DNA from: Ruminococcus sp.
Lineage (GTDB): Bacteria; Bacillota; Clostridia; Oscillospirales; Acutalibacteraceae
Reading direction: 5' to 3'
Length of the DNA stretch: 12,209 bases
Assembly (NCBI GenBank): GCA_023667385.1
Contig: JAMPAE010000026.1
Span: forward strand, 1-12,209
The notes under the pieces: model-generated
Databases searched by the model: none
What the model saw: the letters and a program-made list of their open reading frames with translations, nothing else
Told to the model about the DNA's origin: nothing
Made by a program: the position numbers and the translations under genes
In this document: piece by piece, positions 11,949-12,209 of the stretch
Position numbering within the stretch: the first letter of the stretch is position 1
Layout: each line of letters opens with the position of its first letter

Positions 11949-12209
11949 TGATTGCTGTTATTGATTACGGAGTCGGAAACCTTTTTTCGCTCAAATCATC
12001 GTTGGAATCGCTTGGCGCAGAAATTGAAGTGACAGGCGAAAAAGAAAAAATCCTTTCGGCGGATAAAATAATACTTCCCGGCGTTGGCGCATTTGAAGAT
12101 GCCGCAAAAAAACTGAGGGAAACAGGTCTTGACATTGTGATAAAATCGCAGGCAGCCAAAGGTGTTCCGCTCATGGGCATCTGTCTCGGTATGCAAATGC
12201 TGTTTGAAA
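11948..12209 (+). CDS. hisH: Imidazole glycerol phosphate synthase, glutaminase subunit HisH (3' end cut by window)
   Basis: The frame is open from the ATG to the window end, 87 codons of about 200. HisH is a class I glutamine amidotransferase that hydrolyses glutamine and channels ammonia to HisF, forming imidazole glycerol phosphate and AICAR. Seen: IAVIDYGVGNLFSLKSSLE (2-20), LPGVGAFEDA (43-52), and the nucleophile elbow GICLGMQMLFE with Cys79. The catalytic His and Glu lie beyond the window. The ATG shares one base with the hisB stop, and AAGGGG (11935-11940) is the ribosome site. By common clostridial order, hisA, hisF and hisI would follow, but this is not seen. Confidence 0.95.
   Translation, partial: MIAVIDYGVGNLFSLKSSLESLGAEIEVTGEKEKILSADKIILPGVGAFEDAAKKLRETGLDIVIKSQAAKGVPLMGICLGMQMLFE

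Noticed and set aside
1..12209. A novel defence, mobile or secondary-metabolite system
   Set aside because: All large frames are explained by arginine and histidine synthesis, one regulator, one phosphatase and two surface or unknown proteins; no transposase, integrase, phage, toxin-antitoxin or CRISPR signal is visible.

Overview
The window carries two amino-acid biosynthesis clusters, one for arginine/ornithine and one for histidine, all on the + strand. The organism looks like a low-to-moderate GC Gram-positive anaerobe of the Clostridia, probably Oscillospiraceae/Ruminococcus-like. The reasons are strong AAGGAGG-type ribosome sites, sigma-A style promoters with 17-nt spacers, short HisG paired with HisZ, a YerC/TrpR-family regulator heading the his genes, and a lipoprotein with a Thr/Ala/Pro linker. 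This taxonomic call is inference from gene content. I see no insertion sequence, integrase, CRISPR array, tRNA or rRNA.

Layout. (1) 3-542: the 3' end of a PPP-family metallophosphatase gene, followed by a small anchored or secreted protein of unknown function (554-1153) and one or two hairpin terminators. (2) 1154-1371: an intergenic region with a strong promoter and a good ArgR-type box. (3) 1372-5664: argC (type 2), argJ, argB, argD, which take N-acetylglutamate to N-acetylornithine, with ArgJ recycling the acetyl group. argA, argF, argG and argH are not in the window. (4) 5665-6759: a separately promoted lipoprotein gene with a clear terminator. (5) 6789-12209: the his operon, with a strong promoter, a candidate operator over the transcription start, then yerC (likely the local repressor), hisZ, hisG, hisD, hisC, hisB and the start of hisH, cut by the window end.

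How the genes work together. ArgB phosphorylates N-acetylglutamate, ArgC reduces it, ArgD transaminates it, and ArgJ moves the acetyl group from N-acetylornithine back to glutamate. The N-terminal helix of ArgB suggests arginine feedback. In the his operon, HisG with HisZ commits PRPP and ATP to the pathway. HisB and HisC act in the middle, HisH supplies ammonia for the IGP synthase step, and HisD makes histidine. Several his genes overlap by 1-8 nt, indicating translational coupling.

The protein-coding content is ordinary, and I found no convincing undescribed system. The parts worth a second look are between genes: three starts (argJ, yerC, hisC) lack a normally placed Shine-Dalgarno and sit behind hairpins and/or micro-ORFs; a strong non-terminator hairpin lies between argB and argD; the arg promoter has helically phased TGCATAA/TGTATAA half-sites; and a TTAGC-N10-GCTAA inverted repeat overlaps the his transcription start.
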